Below are positions 36,964-46,286 of a stretch of 64,000 bases of DNA, one piece after another; position 1 is the first letter of the stretch, and every line of letters starts with the position of its first letter. A model generated the notes under the pieces. It made no database searches and was not told where the DNA came from. It was given only the letters and a program-made list of their open reading frames with translations. Both the position numbers and the translations under genes were made by a program. Source of the DNA: Pseudolactococcus reticulitermitis (GTDB lineage: Bacteria > Bacillota > Bacilli > Lactobacillales > Streptococcaceae); assembly GCF_002260845.1 (NCBI RefSeq), contig NZ_BEDT01000003.1:186001-250000 (forward strand). Direction: 5' to 3'.

Positions 36964-39390
36964 TTAATTTTCAAGTGGTCTATCTAAAATTTCATCAACT
37001 TTGTTTAAATTATCCTCTTTATAATAGCTTTCGTCATCACCTTCATCATCTGGAATTGAATAATTTTCTATAACGTTCTCTACTTCTTCTCTGAAAAAAC
37101 TATCATCAAGATTACTCAATAAATAGTCTTCATATTCCTTAAAAAATATATTTAATTCTAAGGATAGATACTCAATTTTTTCCTCTAAGTATTCTTCAAC
37201 AATCACCTCAATCCCTTCTTCTGCCACTCTACGTAGAAGATTACTATCAAAATCAAAATACTCCCAAACCATATCATCAAACTCATTTTGAAAACTTAAA
37301 CTTTTCCACTCTAGTAACTCAGAAAAAACATTTACTCCAATTATTTCTTCGCTAGATTCAATCAGCTCATTTTGCTCTAAATTTTCTCCATAGATATCCT
37401 TTATCATCATATCTAATTTTACGGCAATATCATCAATATATCTGTCGTCAGAGTAAGAGAATATATTTTTTGCCAATTTTTTATTGTGAAATAATAATTC
37501 AAAGGTAAATTTTTTCTTCAAAACATCCGAATTATTAATGTAAGTCAATATTGAATTCCAATCTCCTCTTTTTCCAGCATCATTAAAAAATAAATAAGTT
37601 TGTCCATCAATAAGTAAGTCCTCACCATATTTTCTAACTGTATCTGTTTTAGCATAATATTTACCTTCAAAATTATTAAGAACTTTTTCAAACCCTAACT
37701 CATCGTTTCTTTCTGCAAAACAATTTATATATTCTCCTGAAAAATTTTTAGAATCCCTATATATTTCATAACTTCCATTTTTCAAAATCACTTCATATAA
37801 TTTGGGGACACCAAATAATTTGAGAATAACCGTTAAATGGTCTACTTTTTCTAAAATTTCTTTTTTTATACTTGGTAAATTTTCTATCTTTTTCGATAGG
37901 TAATCAATAATTGAAGGATTAGCAAAATCAACATACCTACCTTTTTTAGGATAATCAATGATTTTTATCCAAGAATTAGATAATTTAAATATTATGTTGT
38001 GCACATCACTTGTTGAATTCAATTTCAAAGAATTGTAGACGTCCACTAACGTCTCAATTTCAAATGGATAATCCTCAAAAGAGTACAACAAAACTAGTAA
38101 GTATTTTTCTTCATCAAGTAATTTTTCAAATGGTTCATCATAAACATCGTTTGGTGTATCAAACATCCTAAGAACATATTCAAAATAAGTTTCCGAGTTT
38201 CTACCTTTTTGAAAATTCCTTGCAACCATTTCTACCAAACGAGGATTGAAATTTTTGTGTTCTATAATAAGCCGATAATTTTTATTATCTCTCAATGTTT
38301 CATAATCAATGCTAAGTTTTTTCATCTCATCATTTGGTAACTTATCATATACTTTTTTGATATTATTCCATAGAATGTATGCTTTTTCTTCATCAGTGTA
38401 CATTGATAAATCAATATTGACAATTCGATTTCCAAAACCATCTGAAATTGTCTTTTCAAACTCGATATTTTGACTAGTTGCAGTTTTTAAAATCTGAGTT
38501 CTTGTATTGTAGATAATATATAAATTGTTAGATGGATTTCCAATCCTTTTCAATCTTTCAACAAGCTTAAAATCAGATTCTCCCGAATCCAAAGAATTCC
38601 GTCCTAGAAAGTCATCTAGAACGACCAATAATTTATTTTCTGGAGTATCTTTATTAAATTCCGTTTGATAATCTATCACTTTATCAATTTCACCAACGTT
38701 TCGCTCAATAACGGTAAACTTTTCATCTTTTCGCGCCAAAAACGCAAGCGCTAACATTCTTGAATTTGTACTTTTCCCAACACCTGGCTCACCAGTTATC
38801 ATGATTTGTTTTTCCATCATGAGAGCAGAATATGCTTTTTCAAAAGCATGAGTTTCAACAAAATATTTGGCATCGTTTTGTACATCCGAAAAAAAATAGT
38901 TTGATTCCACATCAAGTCCTGACAATTTTACATCAGCAATAACTTGAGTAATATCCCTTTCTACTAATCCAAATTTATCAAATATTGGTTTGTATTTTTC
39001 TTCAGTGTAAATTCTATCAAAATCAGACTTTGAAAGAATACTTTCCTCAGAAATAAGTATAGCCTTACCAAGTTCTCTTATTCTTTTTCTCATATCAGGC
39101 GTCATCGGAGAACTAGTCGCTATGATATAATTGAAATTTTTCCAATTATTTTTTTTAGCCACTGCTTTTATTTTTGTTATTTCGTTTTCAACAGTAGCAT
39201 AATTTAAATATTTATATCGTTTTGACTGCACGATAATACTAGGATTAAGCGAATCGTCTATACCATCAATACCATCATCTGTTCCTTCTTCAAAAGAGTG
39301 TATCTTTTTCTCGAATTTCAAAGAAATAATTTCATTCACAAAATGTTCAAACTCAGTTGAACTTAAATCCTCTAAATGTATTTTCTTCAC
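36964..39390 (-). CDS. Mrr-like nuclease / nSTAND3-type NTPase, predicted anti-phage protein
   Basis: An 808-aa protein. Residues 1-120 are a restriction-endonuclease-like domain, with GTDDGIDGID (near 37-46) and VQSKRYK (54-60) giving the PD-(D/E)xK pattern in its QxK form. The STAND NTPase has Walker A GEPGVGKST (200-208) and Walker B LLVVLDDFLG (254-263), and an MYTDEEKAYILWNNI stretch typical of nSTAND3. The C-terminal 400 residues are acidic and helical, the presumed sensor. The start is GTG at 39390 with GGAG 8 nt upstream. It is very AT-rich and sits between prfC and cshA. Such nuclease-STAND fusions act like Avs defence proteins, cutting DNA on sensing phage. No partner gene is evident. 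Confidence 0.82.
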   Translation of the reverse strand: MKKIHLEDLSSTEFEHFVNEIISLKFEKKIHSFEEGTDDGIDGIDDSLNPSIIVQSKRYKYLNYATVENEITKIKAVAKKNNWKNFNYIIATSSPMTPDMRKRIRELGKAILISEESILSKSDFDRIYTEEKYKPIFDKFGLVERDITQVIADVKLSGLDVESNYFFSDVQNDAKYFVETHAFEKAYSALMMEKQIMITGEPGVGKSTNSRMLALAFLARKDEKFTVIERNVGEIDKVIDYQTEFNKDTPENKLLVVLDDFLGRNSLDSGESDFKLVERLKRIGNPSNNLYIIYNTRTQILKTATSQNIEFEKTISDGFGNRIVNIDLSMYTDEEKAYILWNNIKKVYDKLPNDEMKKLSIDYETLRDNKNYRLIIEHKNFNPRLVEMVARNFQKGRNSETYFEYVLRMFDTPNDVYDEPFEKLLDEEKYLLVLLYSFEDYPFEIETLVDVYNSLKLNSTSDVHNIIFKLSNSWIKIIDYPKKGRYVDFANPSIIDYLSKKIENLPSIKKEILEKVDHLTVILKLFGVPKLYEVILKNGSYEIYRDSKNFSGEYINCFAERNDELGFEKVLNNFEGKYYAKTDTVRKYGEDLLIDGQTYLFFNDAGKRGDWNSILTYINNSDVLKKKFTFELLFHNKKLAKNIFSYSDDRYIDDIAVKLDMMIKDIYGENLEQNELIESSEEIIGVNVFSELLEWKSLSFQNEFDDMVWEYFDFDSNLLRRVAEEGIEVIVEEYLEEKIEYLSLELNIFFKEYEDYLLSNLDDSFFREEVENVIENYSIPDDEGDDESYYKEDNLNKVDEILDRPLEN

Positions 39391-39431
39391 ATCGCTTACT
39401 CCAAATATTTAATATTAATCTCGTATTCTTA

Positions 39432-39461
39432 ATTATACCCCATAATATGTTTCTAAAACAA
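39432..39461 (-). promoter_or_regulatory. Promoter of the nSTAND gene (TTGTTT-18-TATAAT)
   Basis: Minus-strand TTGTTT (39461-39456), 18 bp, TATAAT (39437-39432), about 42 nt before the GTG start. The gene thus has its own promoter. Confidence 0.65.
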
Positions 39462-39550
39462 AAAATTTGATAAATTTAGCAAATTTTTCCTTTTCTTTTG
39501 TATGGCTTAGTAACTCATTACAAATAGAAGAAAGAATTTTTTTTAGAGAA

Positions 39551-39583
39551 AAATCCCGACACACAAGTATCGGAATTTCAGGT
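39551..39583 (-). terminator. Possible prfC terminator
   Basis: An imperfect stem (AAATTCCGATAC / GTCGGGATTT) followed by T-rich sequence on the minus strand. Weak. Confidence 0.4.
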
Positions 39584-39593
39584 ACTTACTCTA

Positions 39594-41150
39594 TTATCTC
39601 TCAACAAACGGTGTATCACTCAAGACAACATCCGGATATTTGTCCGCAAACCAGCGTTCTGCAAACTGATTTTCAAACAAGAATAAAGGATTGTCAAACC
39701 GGTCTTTAGCCAAAATATTACGTGAGCTAGACATGCGCTCATCCAAATCTTCTGGCTTAATCCAGCGCACCGTCTTTTTGCCCATTGGCGTCATGACCAC
39801 TTCGGCATTGTACTCGCCCACCATGCGGTGTTGGAAGACTTCAAACTGGAGCTGACCGACAGCACCTAGCATGTACTCGCCAGTCTGGTAATTTTTATAA
39901 AGCTGAATCGCGCCCTCTTGCACCAACTGCTCAATGCCTTTATGGAAAGATTTTTGTTTCATGACATTTTTCGCTGAAACTTTCATGAAAAGTTCCGGCG
40001 TAAAGGTTGGCAGTGGCTCAAATGTCACTTTAAGCTGCCCCGTTGTCAGCGTATCGCCAACCTGATAAGTCCCCGTATCATACACCCCGATAATGTCACC
40101 AGCCACGGCATTTTCCACGTTCTCACGCGCCTCCGCCATAAACTGGGTCACATTACTCAGCTTCACGGCCTTACCCGTCCGCGCCAGCTTGACCGACATC
40201 CCACGCTCGAACTCGCCCGAAATAATCCGAACAAAAGCGATGCGGTCACGGTGGCGTGGGTCCATGTTGGCTTGAATTTTAAAGACGAACCCTGAAAACT
40301 CAGGAGTCGTAGGTGACACCACCTCATCAGTTGTGGTCTTGTGTCCCTGCGGCTCAGGCGCGTAATCTAAAAATGAATCAAGGAAAGTTTGCACCCCAAA
40401 ATTCGTCAAGGCTGACCCGAAAAAGACAGGTGTCAACTCACCAGCGAGAACCGCCTCAGCATCAAAAGGATTGCCCGCTTCCGTCATCAGCTCAATATCA
40501 TCTTTGGCTTGTTGATAGAAAGGATTCTGTGCGAAAACTTGCTCGCCCTGCGCAAAATCAACAAAACGTTCATCTCCCCGATAGAGTTCCAGACGTTTAT
40601 TGTGCATGTCATAAAGACCCTCAAAGTTTTTACCCATACCAATCGGCCAGTTCATCGGTGTTGAGAGAATGCCTAAGACATCTTCCAACTCTGCAAGCAA
40701 ATCAAGTGGCTCACGCCCATCACGATCAAGTTTATTGATGAAAGTAAAGACTGGAATACCACGTTGTTTGACAACCTGGAAAAGTTTTTTGGTCTGTGCC
40801 TCAATACCCTTGGCACTGTCAATCACCATGACCGCAGCATCTACCGCCATCAACGTTCGGTAAGTATCTTCTGAAAAATCCTCATGCCCGGGTGTATCTA
40901 GGATGTTGACGCGCTTGCCGGCATAGTCAAACTGCATGACAGATGAGGTTACCGAAATCCCACGCTGTTTCTCAATATCCATCCAGTCAGACTTGGCAAA
41001 ATGACCGGTTTTCTTGCCTTTAACCGTGCCTGCTTCCCGAATTTCACCACCAAAATAGAGCAATTGCTCAGTAATCGTCGTTTTCCCTGCATCTGGGTGA
41101 CTGATGATGGCGAAGGTGCGTCTGCGTTTAATATCTGTTTCTAATGTCAT
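39594..41150 (-). CDS. prfC: Peptide chain release factor 3
   Basis: A 518-aa translational GTPase that recycles class I release factors. P-loop HPDAGKTT at 18-25, [14 protein letters not shown] and NKLDRDGR follow in order, and the rest aligns in length with RF3. Start ATG with AAAGGAAG upstream. It is monocistronic, flanked by the defence-like gene and the divergent Apf-like gene. Confidence 0.96.
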   Translation of the reverse strand: MTLETDIKRRRTFAIISHPDAGKTTITEQLLYFGGEIREAGTVKGKKTGHFAKSDWMDIEKQRGISVTSSVMQFDYAGKRVNILDTPGHEDFSEDTYRTLMAVDAAVMVIDSAKGIEAQTKKLFQVVKQRGIPVFTFINKLDRDGREPLDLLAELEDVLGILSTPMNWPIGMGKNFEGLYDMHNKRLELYRGDERFVDFAQGEQVFAQNPFYQQAKDDIELMTEAGNPFDAEAVLAGELTPVFFGSALTNFGVQTFLDSFLDYAPEPQGHKTTTDEVVSPTTPEFSGFVFKIQANMDPRHRDRIAFVRIISGEFERGMSVKLARTGKAVKLSNVTQFMAEARENVENAVAGDIIGVYDTGTYQVGDTLTTGQLKVTFEPLPTFTPELFMKVSAKNVMKQKSFHKGIEQLVQEGAIQLYKNYQTGEYMLGAVGQLQFEVFQHRMVGEYNAEVVMTPMGKKTVRWIKPEDLDERMSSSRNILAKDRFDNPLFLFENQFAERWFADKYPDVVLSDTPFVER

Positions 41151-41340
41151 TGTTCTTCCTTTAAGTGATGATAGCGACTGTTACCACAGCTGGATTAGCA
41201 CGGGGTCGCAGATCATTTATAAGCTCATATTTTTACTCAATTACCTCTATTATACCATATTTACAAAAGGTCTTTTGTAATAAACTGTCATATTCGTCAT
41301 TAAAAATTCATGAATCTTTCATATGATAGCCACGCTTATC

Positions 41341-41349
41341 TGTTAAAAT
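41341..41349 (+). promoter_or_regulatory. Extended -10 touching the apf-like start
   Basis: TGTTAAAAT fits an extended -10 (TGnTAnnnT). Transcription would begin near 41356, next to the ATG at 41357, with no Shine-Dalgarno between. This suggests a leaderless mRNA. Confidence 0.45.
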
Positions 41350-41356
41350 GAACAAC

Positions 41357-41977
41357 ATGAAAACTTATAATCGCAACACAAACAACACAACAGCTAAATT
41401 GTCGCTTAAAACAATGGCACTTTTAGCTGGTCTACTCTTTACCGGCAGTCTCTTAGTGGCAAACCAAACTGCTAACGCTGACCAAGTCACTTACACCGTT
41501 CAATCTGGTGATACCCTATCAAGCATTTCAGATGACTTCTTCCATGATCAAGCACACATTCAAACGATTGCAACAAATAATCATATCGATAATATCAGCC
41601 TAATTTATGTCGGACAAGAACTCAAATTCGATACAAGTACTAAGACTGATGGTAAAACACCTACTAAACCAAATGCAGCGCCTAGTTCCCCTGCTGTTGC
41701 ACCAATCACTAACGCGACACAATCTACAGCGAGCATTGCAACCAATAATGGCTTTACCGCAACCTCTGCCAAAGAGGCGATTGCCATGACTGAGTCTGGC
41801 GGCTCCTACACCGCGCAAAATGGGCAATACTACGGCCGTTACCAACTGACAGCATCCTACCTCGGTGGCGACTTTTCCCCTGAAAATCAAGAACGTGTCG
41901 CCGACGCCTATGTCGCTGACCGCTACGGTTCATGGGAAGCTGCTTGGCAGTTCCACCTCGCCAATGGTTGGTATTGA
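41357..41977 (+). CDS. LysM / Apf-like secreted cell-wall protein
   Basis: A 206-aa exported protein. A signal peptide (about 12-41, ending NQTANADQ) is followed by one LysM domain (YTVQSGDTLSSIS...IYVGQELKF), a Pro/Ser/Thr linker and a C-terminal aggregation-promoting-factor-type domain (AIAMTESGGSY, GRYQLTASYL, YGSWEAAWQFHLANGWY). It binds peptidoglycan and may hydrolyse it; the Glu in AMTESGG is the candidate catalytic residue. There is an earlier in-frame ATG at 41348, but neither has a Shine-Dalgarno. The start is chosen from the -10 position. Confidence 0.87.
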   Translation: MKTYNRNTNNTTAKLSLKTMALLAGLLFTGSLLVANQTANADQVTYTVQSGDTLSSISDDFFHDQAHIQTIATNNHIDNISLIYVGQELKFDTSTKTDGKTPTKPNAAPSSPAVAPITNATQSTASIATNNGFTATSAKEAIAMTESGGSYTAQNGQYYGRYQLTASYLGGDFSPENQERVADAYVADRYGSWEAAWQFHLANGWY

Positions 41978-42006
41978 TTGTGCAACACCTATCACTTCAT
42001 TTAAGG

Positions 42007-42031
42007 AAAGCGTTCGAGAAGCGCTTTTTTT
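42007..42031 (+). terminator. Terminator of the Apf-like gene
   Basis: Stem AAAGCG / CGCTTT followed by T on the plus strand. Confidence 0.75.
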
Positions 42032-42046
42032 GTTGCAACGGTTCAC

Positions 42047-42079
42047 CCAAAAAACAAGCATATCTGCTGACATACTTGT
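42047..42079 (-). terminator. Terminator of the 1222-aa surface protein gene
   Basis: Stem ACAAGTAT / ATGCTTGT with one G-T pair, then TTTTTT on the minus strand. Confidence 0.75.
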
Positions 42080-42107
42080 CTTTTAATCTTTTGACGCTGT
42101 TACTTTC

Positions 42108-45100
42108 TTAATTTACTTTACGGCGGTGATCAATAAACCATAACATCAAACCAGAAAGGGCTAGGCCAATAAGCGAGATTAGTAAATCAATCGGTTTACC
42201 GATGTCGCCTGTCGTTGGTAAGACACCTGTTGCTGTTTTTTCACTATCGTTAGGTGCTCCAGTCTCCGGCAAGCTGTTAATCGCTACGCCTTTATCTGAG
42301 CCTTTATCCCCTGCTTTCGCTTGTGTAACATCAAGTCTTATCCGTTCACTTCTACCATCTGAAAACTCTGCCACAAACCAATGTGTCCCAGCGGCATAAT
42401 TTTTTAGATGTGTTTCTTTCAAAGTGATGATGGTACTTCCGTGCGTAATCGTATAATTAGCCGCATCGATTTCTTTTCCGTCATACATCAGTCGGAAGAA
42501 TTTAGTCTCGTCGGCATCGACACGCGCTGCTACCGTCCCAGTGCCAGACCAGTTGCCGAAATGACTAAGAACTGTATAAATCGTCTGGTCAACCGTCACC
42601 TTGCGACTTGTCGTTGACACGGCATGATAATTGTTGTCCCCCGCTAGGGTCGCAGTCACCGTGAAATCACCTGCACCGACAATGGTCAAGATATTACCAG
42701 CAATCGTCGCAACGCTCGTGTTACTAGACGTATACGTCACAACACCATTCGTCGTGCCGCCCGTCACACCAAGAGTCACAGGAGCATCACTAGTTAGATA
42801 AATCGTGTCAAGACCCGTAATTTTCAGTTCGTCTTGCTCAGCTTGGCTAATGTCCGCTGTGTTGACCTGAATCGCACCGAGCACGTAGTTGCTCACGTCA
42901 TTTCCCGCCAAGGTGTACGGCTGATCGACGCTAACCGTTTTAACCTCGCCTGCATCTGCATCGTCGAACTGGATGCTACCACCATTGATTTCGACCTGAT
43001 CACCAATCAGGATACCTGTATAGCTAATCGTGTCAACTTCAGAAGTTACCAAACCATCGTAGACTTTGTTTTTCGGTGTAATTGTCGCATCCAAAGTTGC
43101 GGGATTGACCGTCACTTTAAAACTTGTGACGGAAACAGCGTTATAGTCCACATCGCCTGCCATCTCAGCTGTGACTGTGAACTCACCTACACCAACGATG
43201 GTCAAGATATTACCGTTGATAACTGCTGCATTAGGATTATTAGAACTATAAGTCACCGCACCATCGGTCGTGCCACCAGTCGTGCCGAGCGTAATAGAAC
43301 CAGTGCCATAGGTGTAGTTAGCGTCAAGTCCAGAGAGAGCAAGCGCTTCTTGTTCTCCTTTGATAAAACTATGATCGACTATATTGCTTGTTGAAGTCTC
43401 ATAGTTTGTGTCACCACTATAGACAGCTGTAAAATTATAATCATTAACCGCAGTGACTGGAGTGAAATCAATCTGCGCCGAACCCGCTACCACACTTACA
43501 GGGAGTCCGACTGGTATAGAGCTGCCGTAGTAAAACATTACTGTTCCAGTCGCATCACCTGGTAAAGTTGCTGTCAAAGACACACTGCCCGGTCTGGTCT
43601 TTCCGCTAGCGGAAAGAATAATGCTTGGTGTTGCTTGATTTATAGTGAAAGTTTTTCTTCCTTTACTGCCTGCGTAATTCCCCTCTCCAACTATATCAAC
43701 TACTGCCGTTCCATGATTGACGTTATTCTTATAGTCAACTTTATAATCCTTATCAAGCATCAATGTCTTACTGCCAGCCTTGACCGTCACCGTCGGCGTA
43801 TGCGCTAATCCAGTATAGTAAACAGGGGTAAGATCAGCAACCTTAAAAGACGTCTTCCGGGGAATCACGGTCAGAGTCGCAGTTACCTTTTCTCCCGCTA
43901 TCGCGTTTGCCGTTTCTGCTGTCTCAAGCCCAATGATAAATGTTCCAACAGTGGTAACATTAAGTGTCTTATTGTCTTCATCCATTGTCCCTTGACCAGA
44001 ACCACCAGTATCAAGTGTGTATGTCCTCACACCTGCATTTGCATCTATATTGAACAAAGAATCTAAGGCACTTAGGTCTAACTTATTGTCGTTAAAAAAA
44101 GCATCACCGTATATAACCGTAGTTGCGCCACCACCGTTCGTAATGGTGGCTTTGTTAATCGTTAGTGTCCCAGTATCCAACCCGTTCCCCATTAAGTAGA
44201 GTATCCCACTATCCCATACTCCCTCCGTTGCGTCTATGGTTACGGTATATGTGCCCGCATCACTAGGCGCAGTGGTAGTTGTATCATAAATCGTACTACC
44301 AACGCCAGTATAGTATGATGTTATGGTTCCTATGCCTTTTTGTGGCGTAATAGTTACTGCTTTTGGTTTACCATCATATACTACTGTATTAGTCGATAAA
44401 GAAAAATCTTCAGCGGTTGTGGTTTTATAATTCAGTGTTCCAATGTTATTGCTAGCAATGGATACGCCAGTATTGGCCGAACTATCATAAACGTCAAATG
44501 GACCTGTAAGGAAACTGTAGAGCGTCGCCGTTTCGCTTACTGCATTTTTCAAAGTAGCGTGTGGACTAGTGAGAGATCGGCCATGCTTGTGCCAAGAGGT
44601 ACCATCTTTTTTTACGTTCAACGTAGCATTAGAAAGCACATGACTACTGCTATTACCTAGCGTACCTGTTGCACCTGATGTGGTTACATTGATTGAAGCA
44701 CCATTATCATACTTATCGGCATCAGAGGTCGCCATAGCGATGCTATTGGCCGTGTAATTGGCCGATGGTAGATAGATATAGACCTTACCCCCATCACGAG
44801 TTACAACATCATTCATGCCATAATTTTTGCTAATCTTACCGTTCAACCCATATCCTGCAGCAGTGAACTCTAATCCGTTTGTACCACTCCCCACCGTGAG
44901 CGTTGTAAGATAGAGGTTATCTGTGCCATTTGTTGCTTGGGTCGATGTACGTCCCTTGATGCTACCGCCATTAATAATAACCTGGCCATTAGGAGTCATA
45001 AGATCTCCAGAACCTATATTTTTTTTATCACCACCCGCAGATGTAACTGTCCCACCATTGATAAGGATGGTACCCCCTGAACCAGCACCTCCGCCACCGA

Positions 45101-45776
45101 TATCTGCGCCAAGCACACCACCTCTAGCTGTAATCACACCGCCATTAATGGTGATTGAATCATTTGAGCCGTTAGCACCTCCACCAATACCCGCACCATT
45201 ACCAAGTGTCATACCTAAATAACCAGGAATAGAATCTCCAGCTAAGGCTGTAACTTCACCGCCATTGATAGTAATGTTTCCTCCCGAGCCTCTATTTCCT
45301 CCACCAATACCCGCACCAAATCTAGCACCTTCCGCTGTAATCTTTCCACCATTAATGGTGATGATACCACCCTTATCATACTCATTGCCACCTATTCCAG
45401 CGGCACCAGTTCCAGAACGAGCTATTGCGGTCAGTCTACCAACATTACCTTCTATTGTGAGATAATTATCTGAGCCACATTCTATGCCACCACTTATCGT
45501 GACATTAGCATCATCATTCAATATGAGGTGGACATCACCACTGATAGTCAATCGGCCGTTATTGGTAAAATTTCCTTGCAACTCGTAATAACCAGAGGTC
45601 AGTGTTGCTTCTCCTTGGTCAGCATTAAGAATCGTCGGGTTATCACTAGTTCCGCCTGTTGCTGCATAAACTGGTATGGAAAAACCAGATAAACTACCGA
45701 AAAGTAATATAAGTACCATGAGTACCTTACCTAGTTTTTGTACAAGCATTCGACTCGTCCTCTTATTATTTTTCAT
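42108..45776 (-). CDS. Large LPXTG surface protein with beta-helix and Ig-like modules
   Basis: A 1222-aa secreted protein. A signal peptide (about 15-39) leads into a Gly-rich beta-helix (about 60-290) built of GGxITINGGxITA and GAGIGGG repeats. Several Ig-like/MBG/YDG-like modules follow (ATITPKNKVYDG, YTYGTGSITLGTTGGTTDGAVTYSS, and a related repeat later). The C-terminus carries two motifs, LPETG near 1167 and LPTTGD near 1185, then a hydrophobic segment and RRKVN. Only LPTTGD has the right spacing to the membrane segment for sortase. The start has AGGAAAGGGA upstream. It probably binds ligands or surfaces. It lacks partner genes. Confidence 0.88.
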   Translation of the reverse strand: MKNNKRTSRMLVQKLGKVLMVLILLFGSLSGFSIPVYAATGGTSDNPTILNADQGEATLTSGYYELQGNFTNNGRLTISGDVHLILNDDANVTISGGIECGSDNYLTIEGNVGRLTAIARSGTGAAGIGGNEYDKGGIITINGGKITAEGARFGAGIGGGNRGSGGNITINGGEVTALAGDSIPGYLGMTLGNGAGIGGGANGSNDSITINGGVITARGGVLGADIGGGGAGSGGTILINGGTVTSAGGDKKNIGSGDLMTPNGQVIINGGSIKGRTSTQATNGTDNLYLTTLTVGSGTNGLEFTAAGYGLNGKISKNYGMNDVVTRDGGKVYIYLPSANYTANSIAMATSDADKYDNGASINVTTSGATGTLGNSSSHVLSNATLNVKKDGTSWHKHGRSLTSPHATLKNAVSETATLYSFLTGPFDVYDSSANTGVSIASNNIGTLNYKTTTAEDFSLSTNTVVYDGKPKAVTITPQKGIGTITSYYTGVGSTIYDTTTTAPSDAGTYTVTIDATEGVWDSGILYLMGNGLDTGTLTINKATITNGGGATTVIYGDAFFNDNKLDLSALDSLFNIDANAGVRTYTLDTGGSGQGTMDEDNKTLNVTTVGTFIIGLETAETANAIAGEKVTATLTVIPRKTSFKVADLTPVYYTGLAHTPTVTVKAGSKTLMLDKDYKVDYKNNVNHGTAVVDIVGEGNYAGSKGRKTFTINQATPSIILSASGKTRPGSVSLTATLPGDATGTVMFYYGSSIPVGLPVSVVAGSAQIDFTPVTAVNDYNFTAVYSGDTNYETSTSNIVDHSFIKGEQEALALSGLDANYTYGTGSITLGTTGGTTDGAVTYSSNNPNAAVINGNILTIVGVGEFTVTAEMAGDVDYNAVSVTSFKVTVNPATLDATITPKNKVYDGLVTSEVDTISYTGILIGDQVEINGGSIQFDDADAGEVKTVSVDQPYTLAGNDVSNYVLGAIQVNTADISQAEQDELKITGLDTIYLTSDAPVTLGVTGGTTNGVVTYTSSNTSVATIAGNILTIVGAGDFTVTATLAGDNNYHAVSTTSRKVTVDQTIYTVLSHFGNWSGTGTVAARVDADETKFFRLMYDGKEIDAANYTITHGSTIITLKETHLKNYAAGTHWFVAEFSDGRSERIRLDVTQAKAGDKGSDKGVAINSLPETGAPNDSEKTATGVLPTTGDIGKPIDLLISLIGLALSGLMLWFIDHRRKVN

Positions 45777-46286
45777 ATGATGTTCCCTTTCCTATGACTA
45801 TTTCTTATCCTGTTTACTAACAAATGATACCTCTCAAAATAAACCGTTAAACTTTTTCTATGTTCCTTAGGAGAATTCAAAAAATACAGATTTTTTTGTG
45901 TTCGTTACTTAAATCCACCTCTCCTTACAATATCTAAAAAAATCCAAAGGTTATTTTATTTTTTAATATAAAAACTCTAACTATACTATTATAGTATAGC
46001 ATGATGTCCTTAGCTTACAAAACAATATGGAAATTATATTAATTTTATTAAAATCGTAGTCCAAGTAGCGTCTCAAAAATATCTGAATGAAACAAAATAG
46101 GTTGTTTTTGTGCGAAATTGATATTCTTTTGCCAAAACAATACGAAATTGGTAAAAATAATGTGTTTTCTCGATAAACTCGTACTCTTCCTACGATACAA
46201 TACAAAAAAATAGAAAAGCAAACCGGTAGGTTTACTTTTCTATTTTCTTAACTGAGGACTTTTGTCCCAGACTTTATTTATTTTAT
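45777..46286. repeat. Intergenic repeat, copy B, plus nearby motifs
   Basis: A relative of the 29.3-kb element. GTGCGAAATTGATATTCTTT with CCAAAACAATAC (about 46110-46144) matches its GTGTGAAATGGGTATTGTTT core, and GAGGACTTTTGTCCCAGAC (46254-46272) matches its GGGACAAAA end in reverse. The gap also has a 19-bp perfect palindrome CTATACTATTATAGTATAG (45981-45999) and the 46001-46018 motif shared with the 63.9-kb region. No gene is seen. Confidence 0.65.
46208..46245 (-). terminator. Terminator of the phn operon
   Basis: An 11-bp stem (AAATAGAAAAG / CTTTTCTATTT, extended by AACC/GGTT), then a run of T on the minus strand, downstream of the phosphoesterase. Confidence 0.85.

Noticed and set aside
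32981-39390. A prophage or integrative element carrying both NTPases
   Set aside because: No integrase, att-like repeats, phage structural or replication genes were seen, and cshA lies between them.
40313-40738. A 141-aa plus-strand ORF in prfC
   Set aside because: Antisense shadow of the RF3 coding frame.
41271-41296. A WalR-type box (TGTAAT-N4-TGTCAT) upstream of the Apf-like gene
   Set aside because: The spacing is 4 rather than 5 and the second half mismatches, so it does not meet the consensus.
42834-43394. A 186-aa plus-strand ORF opposite the large surface protein
   Set aside because: It mirrors the repetitive surface gene and has no start signal or known motif.
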